A stretch of DNA of 36,638 nt from Streptomyces albidochromogenes. Its GTDB lineage: Bacteria; Actinomycetota; Actinomycetes; Streptomycetales; Streptomycetaceae. Where the stretch lies: the NCBI RefSeq assembly GCF_005981925.1, contig NZ_VBVX01000029.1:1-36638 (forward strand), written 5' to 3'. The position numbers and the translations under genes are program-made. Positions within the stretch are counted from its first letter, which is position 1. Each line of letters opens with the position of its first letter. Under the pieces are notes generated by a model. That model saw nothing but the letters and a program-made list of their open reading frames with translations, did not search any database and was not told the DNA's origin. Shown here one piece after another: positions 8,218 to 15,200 of this stretch.

Positions 8218-9053
8218 TCGGCTCCGCCCTCTCCGCCCACCGCGGACACGCCGGTGCCGACGCTCGCGAACGAGCGCTGCTCGGCACGCGCCTCGGGAGA
8301 CCGGTGCTGGAGAGCCTTGCGCAGGTGGGAGCGGCCGCGGTGGATGCGACTGCGGACGGTTCCGAGCTTGACCCCGAGCGTCGCGGCGATCTCCTCGTAC
8401 GACAGGCCCTCGATGTCGCAGAGCACGACCGCCGCACGGAACTCGGGCGCGAGCGTGTCCAGTGCCTGCTGCACGTCCGCGTCGAAGTGGGTGTCGTTGA
8501 AGACCTGCTGCGGGGACGGCTCTCTGCTCGGCAGCCGCTCGGCCGCGTCGTCGCCGAGCGCGTCGAAGCGGATGCGCTGCTTGCGGCGGACCATGTCCAG
8601 GAACAGGTTCGTCGTGATGCGGTGCAGCCAGCCCTCGAACGTGCCGGGCGTGTATGTCGACAGCGAGCGGAAGACGCGGACGAAGACCTCCTGGGTGAGG
8701 TCCTCGGCGTCGTGCTGATTACCGGTCAGGCGGTAGGCGAGGCGGTAGACGCGACCACTGTGCGTGCTGACGATCTCCTCCCAGGTGGGGGGAGTCCACG
8801 CCTGAGATTCCGCATCTGAGGCGAAGGTCGCGGTCTGCGCGGAAGGTGTGCGGTCAGCAATGTCGGTCACGGATTTCGGCTCACCCGCCGACCTGAGAAA
8901 GCGCCGCAGCACTCCTCCCCGATCCACAGGCGCAGCCGCACCTCCCCTATCGGCTCTGGTGGTGTCCAGTGGAGCCCCTACCATAGCCACCTCGCCCGTT
9001 AGCTCCGGATAAGCGTCTTTACGTGAATTTGGAACCTTGCGGTCCTGGTCCAT
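8214..9053 (-). CDS. ECF (sigma-70 family) sigma factor, mycobacterial SigE type
   Basis: 279 residues. About 85 poorly conserved residues precede sigma region 2 ([28 protein letters not shown]) and region 4 ([26 protein letters not shown] followed by [14 protein letters not shown]). The long N-terminal extension and the order sigma, anti-sigma, htrA, tatB match M. tuberculosis sigE. It is not the same gene as the Streptomyces sigE of the cseBC locus, so I give no symbol. ATG at 9053 has GGGGGAG just upstream; other in-frame starts downstream (for example Met24) cannot be excluded. A promoter of SigE type sits directly upstream (9073-9099), which suggests autoregulation. Confidence 0.93.
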   Translation of the reverse strand: MDQDRKVPNSRKDAYPELTGEVAMVGAPLDTTRADRGGAAAPVDRGGVLRRFLRSAGEPKSVTDIADRTPSAQTATFASDAESQAWTPPTWEEIVSTHSGRVYRLAYRLTGNQHDAEDLTQEVFVRVFRSLSTYTPGTFEGWLHRITTNLFLDMVRRKQRIRFDALGDDAAERLPSREPSPQQVFNDTHFDADVQQALDTLAPEFRAAVVLCDIEGLSYEEIAATLGVKLGTVRSRIHRGRSHLRKALQHRSPEARAEQRSFASVGTGVSAVGGEGGAE

Positions 9054-9072
9054 GTCTCCCCCTGCTCCCTTT

Positions 9073-9099
9073 CAACGCCCGGTCCCATCTGCGGGTTCC
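9073..9099 (-). promoter_or_regulatory. Candidate ECF-type autoregulatory promoter of the sigma gene
   Basis: On the minus strand GGAACC (9099-9094), a 16-base spacer, then CGTTG (9077-9073). This resembles the GGAAC ... CGTT consensus of SigE-type ECF promoters. The start site would fall about 10-15 bases before the ATG at 9053. Confidence 0.55.
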
Positions 9100-9153
9100 C
9101 GACGCCAGCGGATACAGTCACGGTTGCGCCAACTACGGGGACAGGAGAGGGCC

Positions 9154-9789
9154 ATTACCGCCAACCGGCAGACGAACTGGGCGTTCGCCGACGCCTATGT
9201 CGCCGAGGACGAAGCCCTGCACTGGGCGCGCGATCGGGCCCGGGAGGCAGGACTGCGCGCGGTGTCGCCCGGAACAGGGGCCGCGCTGCGGCTCCTCGCC
9301 GCGACCGCCGACGCCAAGGCGGTGGCCGAGATCGGTACCGGCACCGGCGTCTCGGGCATCTATCTGCTCAACGGGATGCGGCCCGACGGCGTACTCACCA
9401 CCGTCGACCCGGAGCCGGAGTGGCAGCAGTTCGCCCGTGAGGCGTTCCGCGCCGCCGGTTACGCGGCGAACCGCTCGCGGTTCATCCCCGGGCCCGCCCT
9501 CGACGTACTGCCCCGCCTCGCCGACGGCGGCTACGACCTGGTGTTCTGCGACGGCGACCGGCTTGAGTGCATGGACTATCTCGCTGAATCGTTGCGCCTG
9601 TTGCGGCCCGGCGGAATCGTCGTTTTCGAGGGCGTTTTCGCCGACGGCCGCACCGTCGATTCGGCGGCGCAGCCCGCGGAGGTGCTGCGCCTGCGGGAGC
9701 TGTTGCGCGAGGTGCGTGAGAGCCACCGGCTCGTCCCCACGCTGCTCCCGGTGGGCGACGGACTGCTCTGCGCGGTACGCCGAGGCTGA
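9154..9789 (+). CDS. O-methyltransferase, SAM-dependent (Rv1220c-like)
   Basis: About 211 residues from 9154. The sequence ANRQTNWAFADAYVAEDEALHWARDRA leads into the SAM-binding motif VAEIGTGTGVSGIYLL, then DPEPEWQQFAREAFRAAGY, and LVFCDGDRLECMDYL. This is the class I catechol O-methyltransferase-like family (Methyltransf_24/OMT3). Substrate unknown. It diverges from the sigma factor gene, as Rv1220c does from sigE. The start is unsettled. AGGAGAGG at 9143-9150 points to codon ATT at 9154. In-frame ATGs at 9037 and 9052 would place the 5' end across the sigma gene start and have no good ribosome site. A TACAGT -10-like box at 9113-9118 also favours the short form. Confidence 0.88.
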   Translation: MTANRQTNWAFADAYVAEDEALHWARDRAREAGLRAVSPGTGAALRLLAATADAKAVAEIGTGTGVSGIYLLNGMRPDGVLTTVDPEPEWQQFAREAFRAAGYAANRSRFIPGPALDVLPRLADGGYDLVFCDGDRLECMDYLAESLRLLRPGGIVVFEGVFADGRTVDSAAQPAEVLRLRELLREVRESHRLVPTLLPVGDGLLCAVRRG

Positions 9790-9835
9790 TCCGCCGCCGG
9801 CGGTCGGCGGCGAGCGGCCCGCCCCCGCACACAGC

Positions 9836-9870
9836 ACTGCCCCGGCACGCTTGCGGCGTACCGGGGCAGT
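9836..9870. terminator. Bidirectional terminator between the O-methyltransferase and DUF3117 genes
   Basis: Ten-base perfect outer stem (ACTGCCCCGG / CCGGGGCAGT), one mismatch, then four more pairs and a five-base loop. It lies between converging genes. Confidence 0.75.
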
Positions 9871-9892
9871 GAAAAGTTCGGGCGCTTCCGCG

Positions 9893-10060
9893 TCAGCCGA
9901 CGACCTTCTTCAGAGCGTCGCCGAGCGCATCGGCCTCATCCGGAGTCAGCTCGACGACAAGTCGTCCGCCGCCTTCGAGCGGAACGCGCATGACGATGCC
10001 CCGCCCCTCCTTGGTCACCTCGAGCGGGCCGTCGCCCGTTCGCGGCTTCATGGCCGCCAT
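9893..10060 (-). CDS. DUF3117 small protein
   Basis: 55 residues beginning MAAMKPRTGDGPLEVTKEG and ending ADALGDALKKVVG, essentially the full DUF3117 family, which is strongly conserved in actinobacteria (Rv1211-type). Function unknown. ATG at 10060 is preceded by AAGGGGA at a good distance; a longer frame to 10138 is not family sequence. The upstream leader contains a hairpin-forming sequence (10149-10181). Confidence 0.92.
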   Translation of the reverse strand: MAAMKPRTGDGPLEVTKEGRGIVMRVPLEGGGRLVVELTPDEADALGDALKKVVG

Positions 10061-10374
10061 GCTCGTTCCCCTTCCTGAAACCAGCTCATCGCAGCCGGCG
10101 GCCCCGTGTCGGGCAGCTGTGTCACCGGCATCGAACACATTGCTTCCAGGTCATTATCCCGCATGGCGGGACCCAATGACCAACATCGCTCGGCATCGCT
10201 TGTGCAACGCGCTCTCTCAAAACCACTCAATTCGGCGGTCCGCCTGCGATACTTCGCCGCCCACAGCCGCCGGGCGACCTCACATTGTTAGACGCAGGTC
10301 ACATGTGCAGCCCCGGTGATCTCCGCCATGCTGATCTGGACATGCCTGCCCGAGCCGCAAAAGGGGACACACCG
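10061..10374. other. 314-bp divergent intergenic region, DUF3117 / enoyl-CoA hydratase
   Basis: I see no gene here. It is less GC-rich than its surroundings and should carry two divergent promoters. A GATACT -10-like box lies at 10248-10253 in front of the hydratase gene, with no clear -35. The compound inverted repeat at 10149-10181 is on the DUF3117 side. Confidence 0.6.
10149..10181. promoter_or_regulatory. Compound inverted repeat in the DUF3117 leader/promoter region
   Basis: Outer arms GGTCATT (10149-10155) and AATGACC (10175-10181), inner arms CCCGC (10158-10162) and GCGGG (10166-10170) around ATG. It could be an operator or a leader RNA hairpin about 90 bases before the DUF3117 start. 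Confidence 0.4.
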
Positions 10375-11175
10375 ATGGCCGACACCGTGCTCTACGAGGT
10401 GACCGACGGACTCGCGACGATCACGATCAATCGTCCCGACGCCATGAACGCCATGAACACCGAGGCCAAGGTCGCCCTGAGGGACGCGGTGCAGGCCGCG
10501 GCGGCCGACGGGGCGGTACGGGCGGTCCTGCTGACCGCCGCCGGCCGGGCGTTCTGCGTGGGCCAGGACCTCAAGGAGCACATCGCCACGCTCGCCGCCG
10601 ACCGCGAGACGGGCTCGGGCCAGACCATGAGCACCGTGCGCGAGCACTACAACCCCATCGTGCGGGCCCTGACGGAGATGCCGAAGCCGGTCGTCGCCGG
10701 GGTCAACGGCGTCGCCGCCGGAGCGGGCGCGGGCTTCGCGTTCGCCGCCGACTACCGGGTCGTCGCCGACACGGCCGCCTTCAACACCTCCTTCGCTGGG
10801 GTCGCCCTGACCGCCGACTCGGGCGTCTCGTGGACCCTGCCGCGCCTGATCGGCCAGAGCCGCGCCTCGGACCTGCTGCTCTTCCCGCGCTCGATCTCCG
10901 CGCAGGAGGCCCACGACCTCGGCATCGCGAACAAGCTGGTGCCCGCGGCCGACCTGGCCGCCGAGGCCGAGGCCGTCGCCCGCACGCTGGCCGCCGGCCC
11001 CACGCTCGCGTACGCCGCGCTGAAGGAGTCCATGGCGTACGGCGCGGGCCACACCCTGGTCGAGACCCTGGAGAAGGAGGAGGAGCTCCAGGCCCGGGCG
11101 GGCGCGTCGGAGGACCACTCCATCGCGGTCCAGGCGTTCATCGCCAAGGAGAAGCCGCGCTATCTGGGGCGCTGA
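10375..11175 (+). CDS. Enoyl-CoA hydratase/isomerase family protein (PaaG-like)
   Basis: 266 residues with the crotonase fold: ITINRPDAMNAMN, the CoA pocket GRAFCVGQDLKEH, and the oxyanion-hole segment PVVAGVNGVAAGAGAGFAFAADYRV. The second catalytic loop reads ADSGVSWTLPRLIG, closer to PaaG-type isomerases (DxGxSxxLPR) than to hydratases that keep two glutamates. The likely reaction is isomerisation or hydration of an acyl-CoA; the substrate is unknown. ATG at 10375 follows AAAAGGGGAC. The gene stands alone and converges on the glycosylase gene; only 15 bases lie between this stop codon and overlap of the two transcripts. Confidence 0.9.
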   Translation: MADTVLYEVTDGLATITINRPDAMNAMNTEAKVALRDAVQAAAADGAVRAVLLTAAGRAFCVGQDLKEHIATLAADRETGSGQTMSTVREHYNPIVRALTEMPKPVVAGVNGVAAGAGAGFAFAADYRVVADTAAFNTSFAGVALTADSGVSWTLPRLIGQSRASDLLLFPRSISAQEAHDLGIANKLVPAADLAAEAEAVARTLAAGPTLAYAALKESMAYGAGHTLVETLEKEEELQARAGASEDHSIAVQAFIAKEKPRYLGR

Positions 11176-11768
11176 GGCCCCGGGGAGCCCCCGCCGCGCG
11201 CCACGCACCGGTCGAGGTGATCGTCGACCAGACCGCACGCCTGCATCAGGGCGTACGCGGTCGTCGGGCCGACGAAACGGATGCCGCGCTTCTTGAGCGC
11301 CTTGGACAGGGCGACGGACTCCGCGGTGGTCGCGGGAACGTCCGAGATCGTCTGCGGGGCCGGGCGCGTCGCGGGGTCCGGCGCGTACGACCAGACGAGG
11401 GCGTCCAGCTCGCCGGCCTGCCAGCCGGCGAGCGTCCTGGCGTTGGCGAGGGTCGCCTCGATCTTGGCGCGGTTGCGGATGATCCCGGGGTCCGCGAGCA
11501 GGCGCGCGGCGTCCTCATCGGTGAAGGCGGCCACCGACGCGATCCGGAAACCGGCGAAGGCGGCCCGGAAGCCCTCGCGGCGGCGCAGGATCGTCAGCCA
11601 GGAGAGCCCGGACTGGAACGCCTCCAGGCACAGCCGTTCGTACAGGGCGTCGTCGCCGTGGACCGGGCGGCCCCACTCGCCGTCGTGGTACGCGACGTAC
11701 TCCTCGGTCGCCATGCCCCACGGGCAGCGCAGGCCGCCGTCCGGGCCCGGCTCGACTCCGCCGATCAC
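11160..11768 (-). CDS. tag: DNA-3-methyladenine glycosylase I
   Basis: 202 residues. It keeps the TAG zinc site and catalytic residues. Cys15 (RCPWG), His28 (AYHDGEWG), His184 and Cys188 (DDHLDRC) bind zinc; Tyr27, Glu49 (LCLEAFQSGLSW) and Trp57 line the base pocket. It removes 3-methyladenine from alkylated DNA. GTG at 11768 overlaps the stop of the DivIVA-like gene (GTGA), so the two are coupled, as with Rv1209-tagA in mycobacteria. Its 3' end overlaps the 3' end of the hydratase gene by 16 bases on the opposite strand. Confidence 0.95.
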   Translation of the reverse strand: MIGGVEPGPDGGLRCPWGMATEEYVAYHDGEWGRPVHGDDALYERLCLEAFQSGLSWLTILRRREGFRAAFAGFRIASVAAFTDEDAARLLADPGIIRNRAKIEATLANARTLAGWQAGELDALVWSYAPDPATRPAPQTISDVPATTAESVALSKALKKRGIRFVGPTTAYALMQACGLVDDHLDRCVARGGGSPGPQRPR

Positions 11769-12142
11769 AGCCGCGGCTCCTCGCCCGGCGCGTCGCGCGG
11801 GGCGTCCTTGAACAGGTCCGCACCGCCGACGGCTCTGGCCTGGACGCCGGCCAGCGCGGCCTCCAGCTCCGCGATCCGCGCGTCCCGCTCGGCCAGCTCG
11901 GCGCCGAGCCGGCCGAGCACGTCGTCCACCTCGCTCATCCGGTAACCGCGCGGGGCCAGTGGCAGGCGCAGCGCCTCGACGTCGGCACGGCCCACCGGGC
12001 GTGTCGCGGGCAGCGGGTCCACCAGCCGGTCGGGCGCGGCGTCCGGCAGCATGCCGCCGCTGTCGTCGCCGCCTCCGCCGATCACGGCGAGGGTGACCGC
12101 GGCGACCACGACGACCATCGCCACCACCAAGAACAAGAACAC
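11765..12142 (-). CDS. DivIVA-domain membrane protein (Rv1209-like)
   Basis: 125 residues. One membrane helix at the N-terminus (FLFLVVAMVVVVAAVTLAVIGGG), a short linker, then a DivIVA-type segment (LRLPLAPRGYRMSEVDDVLGRLGAELAERDARIAELEAAL) with a coiled-coil helix. Such single-pass proteins may sit at curved or growing cell poles, but no role is proven. I chose GTG at 12142 because GGGGAG lies five to six bases upstream; ATG at 12205 would add 21 residues and run into the folP promoter. The gene is coupled to tag. Confidence 0.85.
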   Translation of the reverse strand: MFLFLVVAMVVVVAAVTLAVIGGGGDDSGGMLPDAAPDRLVDPLPATRPVGRADVEALRLPLAPRGYRMSEVDDVLGRLGAELAERDARIAELEAALAGVQARAVGGADLFKDAPRDAPGEEPRL

Positions 12143-12173
12143 GAGCGTCTCCCCGGGCCACGCGCGAAGCGGA

Positions 12174-12183
12174 ATCTGTCCGG
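12174..12183 (-). promoter_or_regulatory. CCGGACAGAT motif upstream of the DivIVA-like gene
   Basis: Fourth copy of the 10-mer also seen at 4641-4650, 4709-4718 and 5340-5349; here 31 bases before the chosen GTG. Confidence 0.3.
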
Positions 12184-12207
12184 TGCCGATCGTGCCATGC
12201 GGCACCG
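12181..12207. promoter_or_regulatory. 8-bp inverted repeat in the divergent DivIVA/folP promoter
   Basis: CGGTGCCG (12181-12188) and CGGCACCG (12200-12207) with an 11-base gap, 41 bases before the folP start. Candidate operator; the regulator is unknown. Confidence 0.4.
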
Positions 12208-12248
12208 ACAGTTAAGGTCGCAGGCGACCGACGCGAGGAGGAAACACG

Positions 12249-13109
12249 GTGCTCAGGCTGGGACGGCGCGAGTTCGCAGCGCACGAGCCGGTGATCATGG
12301 CGATCGTGAACCGGACCCCTGATTCGTTCTACGACCAGGGTGCGACGTTCCACGACGAGCCCGCGCTCGCCCGCGTCGAGCAGGCGGTCGCGCAGGGCGC
12401 CGCCGTCATCGACATCGGCGGGGTGAAGGCCGGCCCCGGCGAAGAGGTGAGCGCGGCCGAGGAGGCGCGGCGCACCGTCGGGTTCGTGGCCGAGGTCCGC
12501 CGGCGCCACCCGGACGTGGTGATCAGCGTCGACACGTGGCGGCACGAGGTGGGCGAGGCGGTCTGCGAGGCGGGGGCGGACCTGCTGAACGACGCGTGGG
12601 GCGGCGTGGATCCGCGGCTGGCCGAGGTGGCGGCCCGTTACGACGTGGGCCTGGTGTGCACGCACGCGGGCGGCGCGGAGCCCCGGACGCGGCCGCACCG
12701 GATCACGTACGACGACGTGATGGCGGACATCCTCGACGTGACCGTCGGTCTGGCGGAGCGCGCGCGGAAGCTGGGCGTGCGGCGCGACGCGATCCTGATC
12801 GACCCGGGGCACGACTTCGGGAAGAACACCCGGCACAGCCTGGAGGCGACGCGGCGGCTGGGCGAGATGGTCGAGACGGGCTGGCCGGTGCTGGTCTCGC
12901 TGTCCAACAAGGACTTCGTGGGCGAGACGCTCGACCGGCCGGTGAAGGACCGGCTCGTCGGCACGCTCGCCACCACGGCGGTGTCGGCGTGGCTGGGGGC
13001 CCAGGTCTACCGCGTGCACGAGGTGGCGGAGACGCGGCAGGTCCTCGACATGGTGGCGTCGATCGCGGGCCACCGGCCGCCGGCGGTCGCCCGGCGCGGG
13101 CTGGCCTGA
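12249..13109 (+). CDS. folP: Dihydropteroate synthase homologue, FolP2 type
   Basis: 286 residues with the DHPS barrel: MAIVNRTPDSFYDQG, SVDTWRHEVGEAVCEAG, LLNDAWGG, IDPGHDFGKNTRH, SLSNKDFVGE and the C-terminal YRVHEV. The loop that in true DHPS reads GGESTRPG is GGVKAGPG here (residues 57-64), so the Thr-Arg pair that contacts the pterin-pyrophosphate/pABA is lost. The SRK motif is SNK. This is the pattern of mycobacterial FolP2, which is reported not to make dihydropteroate; I infer the same. GTG at 12249 follows GAGGAGG. The order DivIVA-like/tag and folP2 matches mycobacteria, but no gpgS lies between them. Confidence 0.9.
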   Translation: MLRLGRREFAAHEPVIMAIVNRTPDSFYDQGATFHDEPALARVEQAVAQGAAVIDIGGVKAGPGEEVSAAEEARRTVGFVAEVRRRHPDVVISVDTWRHEVGEAVCEAGADLLNDAWGGVDPRLAEVAARYDVGLVCTHAGGAEPRTRPHRITYDDVMADILDVTVGLAERARKLGVRRDAILIDPGHDFGKNTRHSLEATRRLGEMVETGWPVLVSLSNKDFVGETLDRPVKDRLVGTLATTAVSAWLGAQVYRVHEVAETRQVLDMVASIAGHRPPAVARRGLA

Positions 13110-13156
13110 CGGACACGGGGGCGGCCGAGGCCGCCGGGGGCTCGTCGTGGCGGCGG

Positions 13157-13204
13157 CGCGCGGGGCCCCCACCCGCCCTCCGGGCGGGCGAAGGGCCCCG
13201 CGCG
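13157..13204. terminator. Large bidirectional terminator between folP and the LOG gene
   Basis: Outer perfect 12-base stem (CGCGCGGGGCCC at 13157-13168, GGGCCCCGCGCG at 13193-13204) enclosing a second hairpin CCCGCCC / GGGCGGG (13172-13188). Between converging genes. Confidence 0.75.
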
Positions 13205-13216
13205 GCCGCTACGGGG

Positions 13217-13966
13217 TCACCGCTCCGACTCCTTCGACACCAGAGCCACCGCTTCCTCCACGCTGTCCGTGACGTGGAACAGCAGCAGGTCCCTCTCCGA
13301 CGCCTTGCCCTGCGCGATCACGGTGTCGCGCAGCCAGTCGACCAGGCCGCCCCAGTACGCCGTACCGAAGAGCACGATCGGGAAGCGCGTGACCTTGCGG
13401 GTCTGGACCAGCGTCAGGGCTTCGAAGAGCTCGTCCAGGGTGCCGAGGCCGCCCGGCAGGACCACGAAGCCGTGCGCGTACTTCACGAACATGATCTTGC
13501 GGACGAAGAAGTAGCGGAAGTTGACGCCGATGTCGACGTGCGGGTTGATGCCCTGCTCGTAGGGCAGCTCGATGCCGAGGCCGACCGAGATGCCACCGGC
13601 GTCCCGCGCGCCCTTGTTCGCCGCCTCCATCGCGCCCGGACCGCCGCCCGTGATCACCGCGAACCCGGCTTCCGCCAGCGCCCGGCCGAGCTCCACTCCC
13701 GCCGCGTAGTCCGGCGTGCCGGCCGGTGTGCGGGCCGAGCCGAAGACGCTGATGGCGGGCGGCAGTTCGGCGAGGGCGCCGAAGCCGTCCACCAGCTCGG
13801 CCTGCATCCGCATGACCCGCCACGGGTCGGTGTGCACCCACCCGGTGTCGCCGTCCGAGTCCAGCAGTCGCTGGTCGGTCGTGCCCGGCTGGATCTGGTC
13901 GCCGCGGCGCACCACTGGTCCCAGACGCTGCTCTTCCGGGACGCGCTCCTCTTCAGGAATCGCCAT
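13217..13966 (-). CDS. LOG-family protein (TIGR00730, Rossmann fold)
   Basis: 249 residues. The nucleotide-binding motifs GGGPGAMEAANKGA and PGGLGTLDELFE are those of LOG cytokinin riboside 5'-monophosphate phosphoribohydrolases, formerly annotated lysine decarboxylase. The likely reaction is release of the base from a nucleoside 5'-monophosphate. About 65 residues precede the domain (through HTDPWRVMRMQAELVDGF). ATG at 13966 is the first start. As in mycobacteria (Rv1205) it lies between folP2 and dapE. The bacterial role is unclear. Confidence 0.9.
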   Translation of the reverse strand: MAIPEEERVPEEQRLGPVVRRGDQIQPGTTDQRLLDSDGDTGWVHTDPWRVMRMQAELVDGFGALAELPPAISVFGSARTPAGTPDYAAGVELGRALAEAGFAVITGGGPGAMEAANKGARDAGGISVGLGIELPYEQGINPHVDIGVNFRYFFVRKIMFVKYAHGFVVLPGGLGTLDELFEALTLVQTRKVTRFPIVLFGTAYWGGLVDWLRDTVIAQGKASERDLLLFHVTDSVEEAVALVSKESER

Positions 13967-14035
13967 GCCGTACTCCCTCCGCTGCCGAACATTGTCCGGT
14001 CAGCGTAGGTCCACACACGTGACGAACAGTGAAAT

Positions 14036-15115
14036 TCAGGCAGTCAGCCAGGCGCGAAGTCGCTCCTCGCAGTGCGTGATCCGCTCGACGGCCACGTGCT
14101 CGTCGCGCTTGTGGGCGAAAAGGGCGTCACCGGGGCCGTAGTTGACCGCGGGCACTCCGAGCGCGCTGAACCGCGAGACGTCCGTCCAGCCGAACTTGGG
14201 CCGCGCCGTGCCGCCCACCGCCGCCATGAACGCCGCGGCGGCCGGGTGCGAGAGGCCGGGCAGGGCCGCCCCGGAGTGGTCGTCCACGACGAACTCCGCG
14301 ATGTCGCAGTCCGCGAAGACCTCGCGCACGTGCGCGAGCGCCTCCTGCTCGGTGCGGTCCGGCGCGTAACGGAAGTTGACCGTCACCGTGCACGCGTCGG
14401 GGATCACGTTGCCGGCGACGCCGCCCTCGATCGCGACGGCGTTGAGCCCCTCGTGGTACTCGAGACCGTCGATCACGGGCCGCCTCGGCTCGTACGACGC
14501 CAGCCTGGCCAGGATCGGCGCCGCCGAGTGGATCGCGTTGGACCCCATCCAGCTGCGCGCGGAGTGGGCCCGCTCCCCCGCCGTGCGCAGCAGCACCCGC
14601 AGCGTGCCCTGGCAGCCGCCCTCGACCTGCGCGTCGGACGGTTCGAGGAGTACGGCGAAGTCGCCCGCCAGCCAGTCGGGGTGCGCGTCGGCGACGTGCC
14701 CGAGGCCGTTCAGGTGCGCGGCGACCTCTTCGTTGTCGTAGAAGACGAAGGTCAGGTCCCGGTTGGGCGCGGGAACGGTGGCGGCGATGCGCAGCTGCAC
14801 GGCGACCCCGGACTTCATGTCGCTCGTGCCGCAGCCCCACAGGACGCCGTTGCCGTCCAGCCGGGAGGGCACGTTGTCGGCGATCGGCACGGTGTCGATG
14901 TGCCCGGCCAGCACGACCCGCTCGGCGCGCCCCAGGTGCGTGCGGGCCACCACGTTGTTGCCGTGCCGGTCGACGGTCAGGTGCGGCAGGGCGCGCAGCG
15001 CCTCCTCGATGGCGTCGGCGAGGGCTTTCTCGTCGCCGCTCACCGACGGGAAGTCGACCAGGCGGGCGGTCAGCTCGGGGGCGTCCAGGGAGAGGTCAAG
15101 CGGTGTTTCGGCCAT
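14036..15115 (-). CDS. dapE: Succinyl-diaminopimelate desuccinylase
   Basis: 359 residues, M20 metallopeptidase family. Metal site and catalytic motifs: VLAGHIDTVP, WGCGTSDMKSG, YDNEEVA, and the dimerisation domain with GEGGVAGN-like IEGGVAGNVIPDACTV. It removes succinate from N-succinyl-LL-2,6-diaminopimelate in the succinylase branch of lysine and peptidoglycan DAP synthesis. dapC, the step before, is 2 kb away; dapD is not in the window. ATG at 15115 starts the family sequence MAETPLDLSLDAPELTARLVDFPSVSG. It has no clear ribosome site, and a TAGGCT box eight bases upstream could mean a leaderless message. A longer frame to 15559 is not supported. Confidence 0.95.
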   Translation of the reverse strand: MAETPLDLSLDAPELTARLVDFPSVSGDEKALADAIEEALRALPHLTVDRHGNNVVARTHLGRAERVVLAGHIDTVPIADNVPSRLDGNGVLWGCGTSDMKSGVAVQLRIAATVPAPNRDLTFVFYDNEEVAAHLNGLGHVADAHPDWLAGDFAVLLEPSDAQVEGGCQGTLRVLLRTAGERAHSARSWMGSNAIHSAAPILARLASYEPRRPVIDGLEYHEGLNAVAIEGGVAGNVIPDACTVTVNFRYAPDRTEQEALAHVREVFADCDIAEFVVDDHSGAALPGLSHPAAAAFMAAVGGTARPKFGWTDVSRFSALGVPAVNYGPGDALFAHKRDEHVAVERITHCEERLRAWLTA

Positions 15116-15200
15116 GCACCCGAGCCTAGCGGGCACTGGCCGGAGCACGCCGGGTCGTCCGCCGGGAAGGGCGAAAACCGCCTCCAGTACCTTAGGCAGC

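Noticed and set aside
8214..9053. Assigning the sigma gene as the Streptomyces sigE (cell-wall sigma)
   Set aside because: Neighbours (anti-sigma with ZAS, htrA-like, tatB) are those of mycobacterial SigE, not of the cseABC operon.
11160..13172. A 670-residue minus-strand protein spanning tag, the DivIVA-like gene and folP
   Set aside because: Only its last 202 residues are real (tag). The rest runs antisense to folP and out of frame with the DivIVA-like gene.
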